Positions 1 through 13,629 of a stretch of DNA of 64,000 nucleotides are shown here, piece after piece. The notes beneath the pieces are model-generated. The model was given only the letters and a program-made list of their open reading frames with translations, was not told the origin of the DNA and searched no databases. Every line of letters begins with the position of its first letter. Position 1 is the stretch's first letter. The DNA is from Przewalskia tangutica (taxonomy: Eukaryota; Streptophyta; Magnoliopsida; Solanales; Solanaceae). The stretch is taken from positions 81,149,548 through 81,213,547 of the forward strand of contig CM056726.1 of the NCBI GenBank assembly GCA_029844215.1, given 5' to 3'. The translations under genes were made by a program, and so were the position numbers.

Positions 1-1547
1 TCAAGTCTCTTATCTTCTACAATCAATAAACCATTCTTTTTATCTCTCTTAAGTCGTTATACCTAACTTCCCATAAAGCTAGTATAACTCTTAAGCTTTC
101 AAAACCAAGTATTACTCTTTTCAAAACGATTCTTAATTCTTTTGAAATACTTCAAGATTCTTATTATTCAGGCTTAAGTCAAAGACATTGCCGTAGAACT
201 ACGTTCAGTTAACACACGTACGTCTACCGTACTATATATATATATTATTTTAAAATATCATACTGAAGAGGATAGGAAGAATCACATACCTCGCGACGAT
301 TATCGACTATTAGCAAATAGCTCCAAAGTACTGTAATCCTGCTAGCCTTCTTCACTTCTTCGAGTAGAATACGCTACTCGCAGTACTTCACCCTATAATG
401 GTCATACAAGTCTATCAACGTCTAGACTACTCTGTAAAATAATTCTAGATACAGATTCCTTTATTCTACGGAAAAATTGGGCAGCACTTCCCTACCCACC
501 AAACTACACAAGTCTACTGTAAATACAGTCCTATGTAAGTACAGTTCAGTCTTCTTCTTTAATATTCTTCTGATGTGATATCAATTCAAATCTCTTCTTT
601 ACTATCCTTCTATGTATCTTATATTCATTTCTATACTACAACAGTATGTAATTTCCAATTACAATAGAAGGGCGATAGTATTTACCTCGATAAGCCTAAA
701 ATTATCCAAGTTTAATGTCGATCCCGAGCAACGTTTAGCTCCTATTCAGGCGCTCGATTCGCTCCCGAAACCCTTAGAAGTTCTACACAACTTCTACCTA
801 ACACTTCAACCGACTATGAAGATTTTCCTTAGGGTTTCGTTTAGTGGCTAAAGGAAGTATAATAGTATTTACGGGCTTTTAGTATAGGTATAACCTTGGA
901 ATACTACAAGGTATTTGGGCCAGTATTTGGGAATAATGTAATACTTGGAGAGTATTTTTCTACCAAGGGAGTATTATCTGAAACAACTAGGCAAAGGGGG
1001 TAGTTTCGGCAAGGCTCACAAAGGGGAGGGTTTGGCTAGCATAACTAGGAAGGGGGAGAGGTGCTCTCGACTAGAGCTCTCAAGAGAGGGGGGGAAAGGA
1101 TTTTAAGACTTAGAAATGTCTAAGTGTGGATGAAGAAGTTCATCAACTAAGGGGGTATTTATAGGCCAACCAATGGCCAAGATCAAGACAAGTGTGGTGC
1201 AGTGTAGGGTGAGGATTTACCCATGTGTCCTTATCCATCTACTACACAAAATTTCCTACCTAACCCTTGACCAAAAATCAACACAAAACGTGCCAAGACT
1301 CGTGGCTGCGTCACTTGAGGGCAGTGTCGCCCTCGTTGGTCCAAAATATTACGCCTCTCGGAAAAATCCGCAAAAAAATAATAAATGACATAGCCGTATT
1401 TTTCCGCCCGCAAAGTTTGGAAAAGCGTTTAGTCGGAAAATGATTCTTTTCGTGTATTTGTGCACAAAATTTTCGATCCTTGCCTAACTTAAGGCTTAAA
1501 CTTTTATCGTGCGCCCTCGTACATACTGCGGAAATACGGGTATAACA
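1..1547 (-). repeat. 3' LTR of element A, truncated by window edge
   Basis: Matches the right half of A's 5' LTR: base 1 aligns with about 23925. It ends at the LTR terminus, read on the plus strand as GGGTATAACA, directly before the interior hairpin and polypurine region. It holds the TATA box, the U3 palindrome at 1317-1334 and part of the long transcribed portion. No coding capacity is credible; the short open frames here are not shared by the sister LTR. Confidence 0.85.
1156..1163 (-). promoter_or_regulatory. TATA box of LTR A (3' copy)
   Basis: TATAAATA on the minus strand, about 390 bp inside the LTR start. The same box occurs at the same place in LTRs B, C, D, I and K, followed by a purine/pyrimidine-rich leader. 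It is the likely core promoter. Confidence 0.6.
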
Positions 1548-2340
1548 TTCTCCTCGCGAAACATTCGTCGAATGTTCCTTCCACGAGGGATAACGATAAA
1601 GTTTCTCTTAACAAGTTGCCAATGCCACACCTGGCCACAAAATAACACAGGCGCAATTACTTAACCCAAGTCAACGAGGAATCACCTCTAGCATTACAAA
1701 AGCTTCCACCCCCGGTCTAAAAGATATTCCGCCACCGCTACTTCACAAAAGTAATGATCATTTCTATTCTCTCAGCACATGTTCACTTCTTTCCTTACTC
1801 ATCGTACTCTTCTTGAACACTTGAACTCTCCTAGTATACGTACCATACTTCAGTTCCCAAAATTTCTGGAGTCACTACCTCCAAACTTGGTCATCTTACT
1901 AGCCTCGATCTTCTTTAAGGCCATTCCCGGCCTCCACGATCCGATTCTGGTCGAACATATCCACGAACTCATACGATGGTCATCTAAACTTGGGCCTAGC
2001 ACCTTCCGTGACCCTACCACCGGCGGGACCACCCGAAGCGGCCCGCACAATACGGGCGCGGGTTGACCGCGATCGGTACTGACCCGACCATTATCGCGCG
2101 AACACTTGTTCCGTCACGGAACAATCATACTAATTCACGTCATGAAAGCTACCACTTCCATCTCACACTACCCAAGGACTTATTATGCTAATACACCCTA
2201 GGCATATAGAGCACTCAGACAAGGATCATTTGCAAAATCCTTTACTCGAGGCGACGCTACATCTAAGGTCTCAACATGGAATATTCTAAGGTTCATACCT
2301 TCTGTCCCCATACTTATCCCTTTGACTAACCATGTTTTTC
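1548..2340 (-). other. Element A interior, 3' non-coding part (left of B)
   Basis: Starts with the polypurine region and the AACATTCG/CGAATGTT hairpin (about 1560-1576), then sequence shared with the non-coding 3' interiors of B, C, K and I. That shared part includes a CGCGGGTTGACC-like stretch near 2057-2070 and a purine-rich block. No gene is recognised; the small open frames here are not conserved between copies. Confidence 0.7.
2336..2340. repeat. Target-site duplication of element B (left copy)
   Basis: TTTTC directly before B's left LTR end. The matching TTTTC is at 20531-20535, right after B's other LTR end. Confidence 0.75.
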
Positions 2341-2959
2341 TGTCACGACCGAACCGGGCGTGGTAGTGCCTTAACGGGCACCCTAGTGATACAACATCGA
2401 GAAAAACCAGGAAATAAAACTTAGACATGCAAATAGACATGGATCAAGATGAAAGAAAATAGGCCAACCAAAGCGGTTGCCTTTTAGCATATATATATAC
2501 AAAGACATTTTGAAAGCGATTACAATCCTTACAACCCGCCACACTTGCGCGATTACTCTGGACCTCTAAGATTTATACAACAACTATGACGGGACGGGGC
2601 CCGCCATACCCACGAATGTACAAGAACCTACTGACTCGTGGTAACATACAAAGTTAAGCCTCAGAAGAACGGAGCTTCCCAGGCGAAAGGTGATCCTAAA
2701 GCGAGGATCGACGGCCGATGTATACACTGCGGCGTGAACGCGGCCCGAAGGAGGTCGATACAACAGTACCAAGTATGTGGCGTAAGATTACGTAAATGAA
2801 ATCATAGCGATCTATATAAAGCGGGAGACATGTATGATAACCAAACTACTGATGCACATATAAACGATCATATCAAGTCGAGGACTCGCCACTCCAAATC
2901 ATCACTCGTGCGTGGAATTCCTTCCTCATTGGCGATCTATGATATGATAGCAACAAGAC

Positions 2960-3235
2960 AACAATCCAAATGGGAGCATACGTGCGCTACGCATCGTGTC
3001 GGTATGTCGAGGAAACACTAAGACAACATTCCAAATGGAAGCATACGTGCGCTACGCGTCGTGTCGATATGTCGAAGGGAAACAATAAGACAAAGATTCC
3101 AAATGGAAGCATACCCGTGCGCTACGCATCGTGTCAGTATGTCCAAAAGGAAATAACAAGGCGGCAATCAAAATGGAAACATGCCCGTGCGCTACGCATC
3201 GTGTCAGTATGTCCAAAGCGTTTAGCAGAAGTACA
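2960..3235. repeat. Minisatellite array, about 65-70 bp units, 4 copies (LTR B, 3')
   Basis: Imperfect units share the cores GGAAGCATAC and GTATGTCC. The sister LTR at 8630-8955 has five copies, so copy number has changed since insertion, or was miscounted in assembly. Overlapping open frames on both strands are a by-product of the repetition. Confidence 0.8.
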
Positions 3236-5322
3236 CTATCAGCGAGAGCGTGCGTGGAATTTCTCGTTCTTTGCCGCGTCGAGTAAGTTCTCAACAAGTC
3301 AACCGACCCTCCATCGAGAGACGCGGTAGTATAGAAACACAATTCTTGCACAACAAAGGCTATCACAACAAGCATAGGCAAGTTTCACAACAACAAGCAT
3401 AGGCAAGTTTCACAACAACAAGCATAGGCAAGTTATACACAACTCAAAGTACTTTCATTTTATGCCAAAGTCCGGGTTTTAACCCTAAAGTACTACGTAC
3501 GTTAAATTCCTTTTAAAGAGATCTATTCTTTTTATAAAAGTCACCCGATACCCGTAGTATGAAATAGAGTGACTCACATTTCTTTTAAGTAAACCAAAAC
3601 AACTTCCATACTTTCCTTTTTAAAACCAATTAAGGCAATACCATGCCTTCTTTTTAGACCAAAACACTTCTCTTTTTAAAGTCAAGTTACCACATTAAAA
3701 CCAATGATAAAACCCTTCTTTTGTTTTCATAAAGTCGTTATAACCAACTTCCCATAAAGCTTGTTATAACACTTTATGTTTTAAACCATTTTAAGACAAC
3801 ACAATGCTCTTCTTTTCCCTAAAGTTCCAGTTTGCCTAATTTCAATTACGCAAGTCTCTTTTTTTGAAAAGTTTCATAGTTCAATGTCTTAATCTCTTTT
3901 TAAAATAATTGAGTAACATATGCCATAGGCGAGTAGGTTATTCTTGTTCATAATCAATCTTATTAAGCAGCCATGATCTAGAAAATGTAATATCATTTTG
4001 TCTCATCTTAGCTTATGCGGATGGAGGTTTCTCTGGTTTTAATAATACTTCATTATTCAATACATTTTCCTTTATTAACGCTGCGGTGGTTTGTCGATAC
4101 ACATTACGATTTCGAAATCAGTAAAACATTATTCCTTTTAAAAACCACGTACTCATTACTCACGAATGAGGTTTCACACAAAACTCATATTAATTCATTT
4201 AAGTTAAGTCTCTTATCTTATAAGATCAAGTCTCTTAACTTCTAAAATCAGTAAACCATTTTCTTTACCTCTCTTAAGACGTTATACCTAACTCCCATAA
4301 AGCTAGTATAACTCTTTTTAAAACCTTTAAAACCAAGTGTTACTCTTCTTTCAAAATGGTTTCTTAACTCTTGTGACATACTTCAAGTTTCTTATTATTC
4401 GGGCTTAAGTCAAAAGACATTGCCGTACAACTACGTTCAATTAGCACGTCGTCTACCGTACTATATATTATTCAGGCTTAAGTTAAAAGACATTGCCGTA
4501 CTATATATATCTTCCTTTAAAATATCATGCTAAATAGTATAGGAAGAATCACATACCTCGCGACGATTATCGACTATAAGCAAAACGCTCGCGGCTATAA
4601 CGGCTAGCCTTGTCCACCCTAAGTAGCACATGCTACTTGCAAAACATTCAACCAATAAAGGTTATCGATCTCTATGTCTGATCCTATGTAAATACAGTTT
4701 AACTTACTGCGTTCTTACGAAGTGATTTGATTCAATCCTTTTCGTAATATCCTTATTACGGTTCAAATCTTTTCTATGAATCTTATATTCATTTCTACTG
4801 ACGGTATGTAATTTCCAATTACAATAGAAGGACGATAGTATTTACCTCGATGAGCCCAAAATTATCCAAGTATAATGTCGCTCACGAGCAACGTTTAGCT
4901 CTACTCAGAGTGCTCGACCGCTCCAAACAACCCTTGGAAGTTCTACGACTTCTACTTAACACTTCAACCGACTATGAAGGTTTTCCTTAGGGTTTCGTTT
5001 AGTGGCTAAGAAGGTATAATAGTATTTTAGGATTTTGTATAAGTGTAACCTTGGGAATACTACAAGGTATTTGGGCCAGGTATTTGGGAATTATAACAAT
5101 ACTAGGAGAGTATTTCTATACCACAAAGGGTATTATCTGAAAACAACTAGGCTAGGGGGTACCATAGTAGGAGCACCACAAAGGGGAGGGGAGGCTCTCG
5201 GCCAAGGGCCTTTCTCAGAGGGGAGGGGCTTTGGGACGAAAGCAAACAAGAGGGAGGGAGTATTTGAGACTTAGAAAGATTGCTCAAGTTTTTGGATGAA
5301 GAAAGTCTTCAAGTAAGGGGAG

Positions 5323-5330
5323 TATTTATA
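5323..5330 (-). promoter_or_regulatory. TATA box of LTR B (3' copy)
   Basis: TATAAATA on the minus strand, about 420 bp from the LTR start. Position and context are the same as in the other LTRs. Confidence 0.55.
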
Positions 5331-5745
5331 GGCTAACCAAAGGCCAACCAATGGCCTAGATGAAGACAAGTGTGGTGCAAGTGTAGGGCTAGATTTTAAC
5401 CATGTGGACCTTATCCATATACCACACCAACTTGCACAAATATCCTACCTAACCCAAGGCACAAAAAACGTGCCTTAGCCTTGCCTTTGCCGTCCACTTG
5501 CTTCCAATGTGAGGGTGACACATGTCACCCTCCCGTTGGTCCAAAATGTTTCGTCTCTCGGAAAAATCCGCAAAAATTATAAATGACATAGCCGGAATTT
5601 TCCCTTCGCAAGTTTAGTAAAACGTTTCGTTGAAAAACGACTCTTTTCGGCACTTGTGCCCAAATTTCGAAACTTGTCAATTCTTAAGGCTTGAATTTTA
5701 TACGTACGCCCTCACGTACATACTCTGGAAATACAGGGTATAACA

Positions 5746-6547
5746 TTCTCCCCTCCTTAGAAACATTCGTCCCGAATGTTCCTTCTCAAGACGGATAACG
5801 ATAAAGTTCCTCTAACAAGTTGCCAACGCCACAACTGGCCACGAAACAACACACGTTCTCTTTCTTCCTTACTCGTCGTGCCCTTCTTGAACACTTGAAC
5901 TCTTCTAGTATACGTACCCCACTTCAGTCACCACTTCAGTTGCCAAAACTTTGGAGTCACCACCTCCAAACTTGGTCCTCTTACTAGCCTCAATCTCCCT
6001 TAAGGACATTCCTCGGCCTTCACGAACCGATTCTGGTCGAACGCATCCACGAACTCATACGATGGTCATCTAAACTTGGGCCTAACACCCTCGTGACCCT
6101 ACCACCTGGCGGGACCACCCAGAGCTGACCCACCGAAGCAGCCGCGGGTTGGCCCTCAACATGGCCCCTGACCGACCAGCTTAACGCGTCACGCTCTTGT
6201 TCCCGATCCGAACAATCTTACTATCTGGTCATGAAAGCTACCACTTCCATTTAACACTACCCAAGAAATTTTTCCCACAATACATTCTAGGCATAAAATG
6301 CACTCGTCAAGGATCACTTGCAAAAATGGTACTCAGACGGCGCTTACATCCAAGGTCTCAGCGTAATATTCTAAGGTTCATCATTTTCTCACCCCCAGGC
6401 TTACCCTTTTTCACTAACCAGGTTTCTAAATCACATTTTTGCACAAAGCTATCCGAACATAACACTAAACACATCATCATAACATCAAAACATACCAAAC
6501 TCTAGAGGGTTAAGGATATACCTGAAAATAGGCGGTTCAAAGGACCG
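5746..6547 (-). other. Element B interior, 3' non-coding region with polypurine tract
   Basis: On the minus strand this is the stretch between the gag stop and the 3' LTR. At its LTR end lie the polypurine run and the hairpin arms AACATTCG and CGAATGTT (with an imperfect loop, about 5762-5780). The rest is conserved non-coding sequence shared with A, C, K and I, including the GGTTGACCC-like stretch. There is no pol-like coding capacity. Confidence 0.7.
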
Positions 6548-7810
6548 CTAAAACTGGGAACTTCCACCGCGACCTCTGTGGCCGCCTGTATGAACATCTG
6601 CTGGCTATGGAAGGTGAAGAACCATGGCCCGATCCGTAATGCATGCTATCCTACCAGTGCTACCCACAGTGGACAGTTTATCCCAAAATGGCCTGCTGTC
6701 GCATGTAAAACAAACTCCCGGACTAGCGACACTCACCATTGTGGAGTCTACCACGATGGTCCTGACGAGGTAGGGGTGGCTTGACGCTAACACCCGCTCT
6801 CCGAAAATCTGAACCCTTGGAGCCTTGACCGCTCACTGAATACTCTGGATGCCACGAAGATTGTGGAAGACCACTCTGTACTGGCGGAGGCGCATAACTA
6901 GCCTGCTGCCGAGGCGCTCCGCCCCGAAAGTCACCAAAGGAACCTGCTGTTGCGGCCTCTTCTGCGACCTTGGTCATTCGTCGATTTCTCGCTCCTGCCT
7001 CAGTGCATAAGCTGCATGCGGGCAATGTCCATGCCGGTGAAGAGCTACACCGAACAACTCTCGCTAGGTAATCATCGAGCCACTGTAACATATCGGTGCA
7101 CTCGATCCTCCATACTAGCTACTAATGCGGGGCGTCACCAAGGCGATGAGTCGAACTCACATTGTACTCCCGAACCGTCGCGGATTCTGCGCACACCAAA
7201 AATCATCGGCCCGAGCCCTCCTCATTTGTGGAGGCAAGAAGTGTGCAGAAATGCCTTTGAGAACTTCGTCCCAAATAGTGGAAGTGCATTCTCTCCCGGG
7301 GCGGCTCGCGAATCAAACGATCGGCTGCGGTATCACGCGATCGATGCGAACCTAGGACCAGCGACTCGGTCTCGATGCCATGATCACTCTCATGATCCGT
7401 CAGAATCGCTTCGGATGAACTCCTGCGGATCGTCCTCGTGCCTCGACCCATAAAACTCGCGGGTTACATCTCGGAAAATCCCGTAGCCTCAAATCATGCG
7501 CTCGGGGTGAACTACGGGTGCTCTTTGGGGTCGGCTGCTGCATCGACCTATCCTCATATCGCCACGACCACGGCGATGGCGGCCATCTCCTTGTACCCCA
7601 TCTCATGCTCCGGGTTGTGGGGTGGAGGCTCAGTCTTGTAGTCTCAGCCCGCTGCTGCGGTAAACTCTCTTTGGTCTTTGGCGGTGTCGCAAAACTCGCC
7701 GTCAAGTACTATCTCAGTCTTGGCCGGGCTGCGCCCTCGTACTCCTCTGTATCCACTAGCGGCTCCTCGTGCCTTGCCGTCTGGGCACAGGTTGCCTTAC
7801 GCGGAGGCAT
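6548..7810 (-). pseudogene. gag: Broken gag of element B
   Basis: Gag would form the virus-like particle that packages element RNA in the cytoplasm. The start at 7810 reads MPPRKAT-like and the stop is TAG at 6548-6550, a span of about 421 codons. Recognisable pieces are LRLRDFPRCNP (about 7450-7510), the LDDYLA capsid segment near 7070, and a zinc-knuckle remnant near 6650-6760. They lie in different frames, so at least several small indels break the gene. Its 3' end resembles element E more than element K. No pol follows. Several of the indels fall at CAG/CTG/CCG sites, so part of the damage may be sequence error. Confidence 0.7.
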
Positions 7811-7995
7811 AATCGGTAAAAGCAGTACGTCGGAGGGTTCAACTTATCACACAACTCTAAGGCACGATCTCGGAATGAGAAGAATGAAACCAATCCTAAA
7901 TGTCCTATAGCCTCACGATTATAGATGTGGTGCACAACACACGATAATCAAGACTCTACTAGACACGGTCTGTAGACACTTTCCGAGGATTGACT

Positions 7996-8007
7996 GCTCT
8001 GATACCA
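7996..8007 (-). other. Primer-binding site of element B
   Basis: TGGTATCAGAGC on the minus strand, four bases from the 5' LTR end. This is the standard plant site complementary to the 3' end of initiator-Met tRNA, which primes minus-strand DNA synthesis. The copy is intact. Confidence 0.85.
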
Positions 8008-8629
8008 CTTTTGTCACGACCGAACGAGCGTGGATCGATGCCTACCGGGCATCCTAGTGATACAACATCAGAGAAAAACCAGCGGAAATAAAACTTAGAC
8101 ATGCAAATAGACATGGATCAAGATGAAAGAAAATAGGCCAACCAAAACGGTTGCCTTTTAGCATATATATATTCAAAGACATTTTGAACAGTTACAATCC
8201 TTACAACCACCTTGCGCGGATTACTCTGGACCTCTAAGATTTATACAACAACTATGACGGGACGGGGCCCGCCATACCACGAATGTACAAGAACCTCTAC
8301 AGACTCGAGTAACATGCAAAGTTAAGCCTCGAAGGAAACGGAGCTTCCCGACGCTGAAAGGTGATCCTAAGCGGGGATCGGCGGTAGATGTACTTACTGC
8401 GGCGTGAGCGGCCCCGAAGGAGGTCGATCTACAGTACCAGTATGTGAAATCGTAAGATTACGTAAATGAAATCATAGCGATCTATATAAAGCGGGAGACA
8501 TGTATGATACCAAACTACGATGCACCACATATAAACAATCATATCAAGTCGAGGACTCACGCTCCAAATCATCACTGCGTGCGTGGAATTCCTTCCTCAC
8601 TGGCGATCTATGATATGATAGCAACAAGA

Positions 8630-8955
8630 CAAGAATCGAATGGGAGCATACGTGCGCTACGCATTGTGTCGGTATGTCAAAGGAAACACTAAGACAACAT
8701 TCCAAATGGAAGCATACGTGCGCTACGCATCGTGTCGGTATGTCCAAGGAAACAATAAGACAACATTCCAAATGGAAGCATACGCAGCGCTACGCGTCGT
8801 GTCGGTATGTCGAGGAAACAATAAAAGATTCCAAATGGAAGCATACCCGTGCGCTACGCATCGTGTCAGTATGTCCAAAAGGAAAGAACAAGGCGGCAAT
8901 CAAAATGGAAGCATGCCCGTGCGCTACGCATCGTGTCAGTATGTCCAAAGCGTTT
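8630..8955. repeat. Minisatellite array, about 65 bp units, 5 copies (LTR B, 5')
   Basis: Same unit family as 2960-3235, one copy longer. Units contain GGAAGCATAC, the CGCTACGCATCGTGTC core and GTATGTCC. Confidence 0.8.
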
Positions 8956-11068
8956 AGCAGAACTACACTATCAACAGGAACGTAACCGTGGAATTTCTCC
9001 GTCACTGCCGGCACGCCCAAGTAAGTTCTCAACAAGTCAACCGACCCTCCATCGAGAGACGCGGTAGTATAGAAACACAATTTTTGCACAACAAAGGCTA
9101 TCACAACAAGCATAGGCAAGTTTCACAATAACAAGCATAGGCAAGTTTCACAACAACAAGCATATGCAAGTTATACACAAGTCAAAGTACTTTTATTTTA
9201 TGCCAAAGTCCGGGTTTTAACCCTAAAGTACTACGTACGTTAAATTCTTTTTAAAGAGATCTATTCTTTTTATAAAAGTCACCCGATACCCGTAGTATGA
9301 AATAGAGTGACTCACATTTCTTTTAAGTAAACCAAAACAACTTCCATACTTTCCTTTTTAAAACCAATTAAGGCAATACCATGCCTTCTTTTTAGACCAA
9401 AACACTTCTCTTTTTAAAGTCAAGTTACCACATTAAAACCAATGAAAAAACCCTTCTTTTGTTTTCATAAAGTCGTTATAACCAACTTCCCATAAAGCTT
9501 GTTATAACACTTTATGTTTTAAACCATTTTAAGACAACACAATGCTCTTCTTTTCCCTAAAGTTCCAATTTGCCTAATTTCAATTACGCAAGTCTTTTTT
9601 TTTGAAAAGTTTCATAGTTCAATGTCTTAATCTCTTTTTAAAACAATTGAGTAACATATGCCATAGGCGAGTAGGTTATTCTTGTTCATAATCAATCTTA
9701 TTAAGCAGCCATGATCTAGAAAATGTAATATCATTTTGTCTCATCTTAGCTTCTATGCAGATGGAGGTTTCTACTGGTTTTAATAATACTTCATTATTCA
9801 ATACATTTTCCTTTATTAACGCTGCAGTGGTTTGTCGATACACATTCTGATTTCCGAAATTAGTAAAATATTATTCCTTTTAAAAACCACGTACTCATTA
9901 CTCACGAATGAGGTTTCACACAAAACTCATATTAATTCATTTAAGTTAAGTCTCTTATCTTATAAGATCAAGTCTCTTAACTTCTAAAATCAGTAAACCA
10001 TTTTCTTTACCTCTCTTAAGACGTTATACCTAACTCCCCATAAAGCTAGTATAACTCTTTTTAAAACCTTTAAAACTAAGTGTTACTCTTCTTTCAAAAA
10101 TGGTTTCTTAACTCTTGTGACATACTTGAGTTTCTTATTATTGGGCTTAAGTCAAAAGACATTCTTAGTACAACTACGTTCAATTAGCACACGTACGTCT
10201 ACCGTACTATATATTATCCAGGCTTAAGTCAAAAGACATTGCCGTACTATATATATCTTCCTTTAAAATATCATGCTAAAGAGTATAGGAAGAATCACAT
10301 ACCTCGCGACGATTATCGACTATAAGCAAAACGCTCCACGGCTATAACCCGGCTAGCCTTGTCCACCTTCTAAGTAGCACATGCTACTTGCAAAACATTC
10401 AACCAATAAAGGTTATCGATCTCATGTCTGATCCATGTAAGTACAGTTTAACTTCTACTTGCATTCTTCTGAAGTGATTTCAGTTCAATCCTTTTCTGTA
10501 ATATCCTTCTATTACAGTTCAAATCTTTTTTATGAATCTTATATTCATTTCTACTACGACAGTATGTAATTTCCAATTACAATAGAAGGACATTAGTATT
10601 TACCTCGATGAGCCCAAAAATTATCCAAGTATAATGTCGCTCCTGAGCAACGTTTAGCTCCTACTCCGAGTGCTCCAACCCGCTCAAAACAACCCTTGGA
10701 AGTTCTACGCAACTTCTACTTAACACTTCAACCGACTATGAAAGTTTTCCTTAGGGTTTCGTTTAGTGGCTAAAGAAGGTATAATAGTATTTTCTGGGCT
10801 TTTGTATAAGTGTAACCTTGGGAATACTACAAGGTATTTGGGCCAAGTTATTTGGGCATTATAACAATACTAGGAGAGTATTTCTATACCACAACAAGGG
10901 GTATTATCTGAAAACAACTAGGCTAGGGGTACCCATAGTGGCACCACATGAGGGGAGGAGGCTCTCGGCCAAGGGCCTTTCTCAAAGGGGGAGGGGGCTT
11001 TGGACGAAAGCAAACAAGAGGGAGGGAGTATTTGAGACTTAGAAAGATTGCTCAAGTTTTTGGATGAA

Positions 11069-11073
11069 GAAAG
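11069..11073. repeat. Target-site duplication of element C (left copy)
   Basis: GAAAG before C; the second GAAAG is at 20096-20100. The uninterrupted sister LTR at about 5299-5303 has a single GAAAG at this point, which confirms the insertion. Confidence 0.9.
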
Positions 11074-11493
11074 TGTTATACCCCGTATTTCCAGAGTATG
11101 TACGTGAGGGCGTACGTATTAAATTTTTTTTTGCCTTAAGAATTGGCTTGGTTCGAAATTTGGGCACAAGTGCCGAATAGAGTCGTTTTCTGACGAAACG
11201 TTTACACAGCTTTAGTATAGAAAAATACGGCTATGTCATTTATAATTTTTTCGGATTTTTACGAGAGACGAAACAATTTTGAACAAACGGAGGGTGACAA
11301 GTGTCACCCACACAATGGAAAAGGCTTGACGGCAAACATGGCATGTCTTGGACGATTTTGGTCCACTTTAGTTGGTAGGATATTTTGTGCAAGTTGTGTG
11401 GTAGATGGATAAGGTAGCACATGGCTAAATCTTGGCCTTACACTTGCTATGCACTTGTCTTCATCTTGGCCATTGGTTGGCCTTCACTTGACC

Positions 11494-11500
11494 TATAAAT
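11494..11500 (+). promoter_or_regulatory. TATA box of LTR C (5' copy)
   Basis: TATAAAT followed by ACCCC, about 420 bp into the LTR. Conserved in all long LTRs here whose U3 is present, apart from E. Confidence 0.6.
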
Positions 11501-13629
11501 ACCCCATTAGTTGATGAGTTCTTTCATCCACAAATTGCCTAAGTCTTGAAAACCCCTCTCCCTCCCTCTTGAGAATTCTCGTCCTAGCCCTCCCTTTCCC
11601 CCCTTGGCCGAGAGCCACCCCCTCCCTTGGTGGTGTTTTGCGTGGGGTACCCACAGCCTAGTTGTCTCGTATAAATACCCCTTTGTGGTATAGAAATACT
11701 CTCAAAGTATTGTTGTAATGTCCAAATACCTTGGCACAAATACCTTGTAGTCGTCCCCAGGTTACACCTCTCAAAGCCCAGAAAATACGATTATACTTTC
11801 CTTTAGCCACTAAACGAAACCCTAAAGAAATCTTCATAGTTGTTTGAAGTACTTAAGAGAAGTTGGTTAGAACTTCTAAGGGTTGTTTGGAGCGGATTGG
11901 AGCACTCGGAGTAGGAGCTAAACCTTGCTCAGGAGCGACATTAAACTCGGATAATTTTGGGCTTATCGAGGTAAATATCTTGTCCCCCTATTGTAATTGG
12001 AAATTACATAAGTGTTGAATATATAGTTGTTGTATACTATATATAGAACTGAACTTAGTACTGTGGCAATGTCTTTTGACTTAAGCCTGAAGAATTAAGA
12101 ACTGAACTGAACTGTAATTACATAGGACTGTATTACAGTAGACTTGTGTAGTAGTACCGTGGAGTAGAATTGTACCCGTTAGGGTTAGATGTATAACCCC
12201 CCCCCTGGTTGGCTTGATAGCCGGCCTCGATAGAGGAGGAGATTAACGCTGTTGCGGGGGGGGGAGGTGCTGCCGAATTTTCTGTAGAATATTCTACGTT
12301 GTGGTCTAGATGTTAACAAGCGCCTTGTGGCCTTATAGGTTGAAGTCCTACGTGTGGCGCGATTTACTTGGCTTAAGGAGTAGCCGACTGTTTGGAGCGT
12401 TTTGCTATTAGTCGATACTCGTCGCGAGGTATGTGAACCTCTTCCTATCTCTTCTAGCATGATATGTGTGAACTATGTAGTGCGGTGAGCGTACGTGTGC
12501 TAAATGTATTTGATTGGTTTAAAACATAAAGTGTTATAACGGCTTTATGGGAAGTCGGTTATAATAGCTTTATGTGGATAAGCAAGTACCTTGTGGTTTT
12601 TAAAAGGTAACTGTTTTGAATAATAACTGGCTTGTTATAATAAAGAACTTGATGTATTTCAAAAGATTTATAAATCGTTTTGAAGGAAGAGTAACACTTG
12701 GTTTTAAAGGTTTTAAAAAGAGTTATACTAGCTTTATGGGGAGTTAGGTATAATGTCTTAAGAGAGGTAAAGAAAATGGTTTACTAATGTTAGAAGTTAA
12801 GAGACTTGATCTTATAAGATAAGAGACTTAACTTATTTGTTTTAATGTGAATGTTTGGGTGAAACCTCATTCGTGAGTAATGAGTACTTGGTTTTATCTA
12901 AAGGGATAATGTTTTACTGATTTCGGAAATCAGAATGTGTATCGACAGACCACTGCAGCGTTAATAAAGGAAAATGTATTAAATAATGATGAATTGTATT
13001 AAAACCAGTAGAAACCTCCATCTGCATAGAAACTAAGATGAGACAAAATGATATACATTTTCTAGATCATGGCTGCTGTAATAAGAATGTTGTAAACAAG
13101 AATAACCTACTCTCGTGTAAGACATATATTACTCAATTGTTCTAAAAAGGAATCAAGTGATTAAGTTTATGAACTATGAAACCATTTGAAAATGAGAAGC
13201 TTGAGTAATTGAAACTAGGCAAAGCTGGAATTTAGGAAAGAATATTGTTACTTGACTTTGAAAAGGAATGTGGGTTGGTCATTCTAATACTACGGGTATC
13301 GGGTGACTTTTATAAAAGTAATGGATCTCTTTTAAAGAACTTAACGTATGTAGTACTTTGGGGTTAAAAACCCGACTTTGGCATAAAATGAAAGTACTTT
13401 GAGTTGTGTGATACTTGCCTATGCTTGTTGTTGTGAAACTAGCCTATGCTTGTTATTGTGAAAGCGTGCCTATGCTTGTTGTGATAGCCTTTGTTGTGCA
13501 AAGCGTTGTATTTACGTGTTATCGCGTCTCGATGGAGAATTCGGTTGGTGGTTGAGAACTTACTTGGGCGTGTCGGCATTGTGGAGAAATTCCGCAGTGC
13601 GTCCACTGTTGATAGTATTATTGTTATTA

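Larger units (their letters stand above)
2341..5745 (-). repeat. 3' LTR of element B (about 3.4 kb)
   Basis: Runs from TGTCACGACC (the LTR 3' end in reverse complement) to GGGTATAACA. It contains the roughly 68-bp tandem array (2960-3235), the conserved 150-bp block (about 3960-4110), a TATA box at 5323-5330 and the U3 palindrome at 5511-5532. It pairs with the interrupted 5' LTR at 8012-11073 plus 20101-20530. Confidence 0.85.
8012..11073 (-). repeat. 5' LTR of element B, left part (interrupted by C)
   Basis: Begins TGTCACGACC next to the PBS and runs to the insertion point of element C; it resumes at 20101. Joined length is about 3.5 kb, matching B's 3' LTR. It carries the tandem array (8630-8955) and the conserved block (about 9700-9850). 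Confidence 0.85.

Noticed and set aside
1779..2066. 95-codon plus-strand open frame in A's interior
   Set aside because: Covers the conserved non-coding 3' interior. Equivalent regions of B, C, I and K do not keep this frame.
6950..7641. Several plus-strand open frames over B's gag
   Set aside because: Shadows of the minus-strand gag; the gag motifs are on the other strand.
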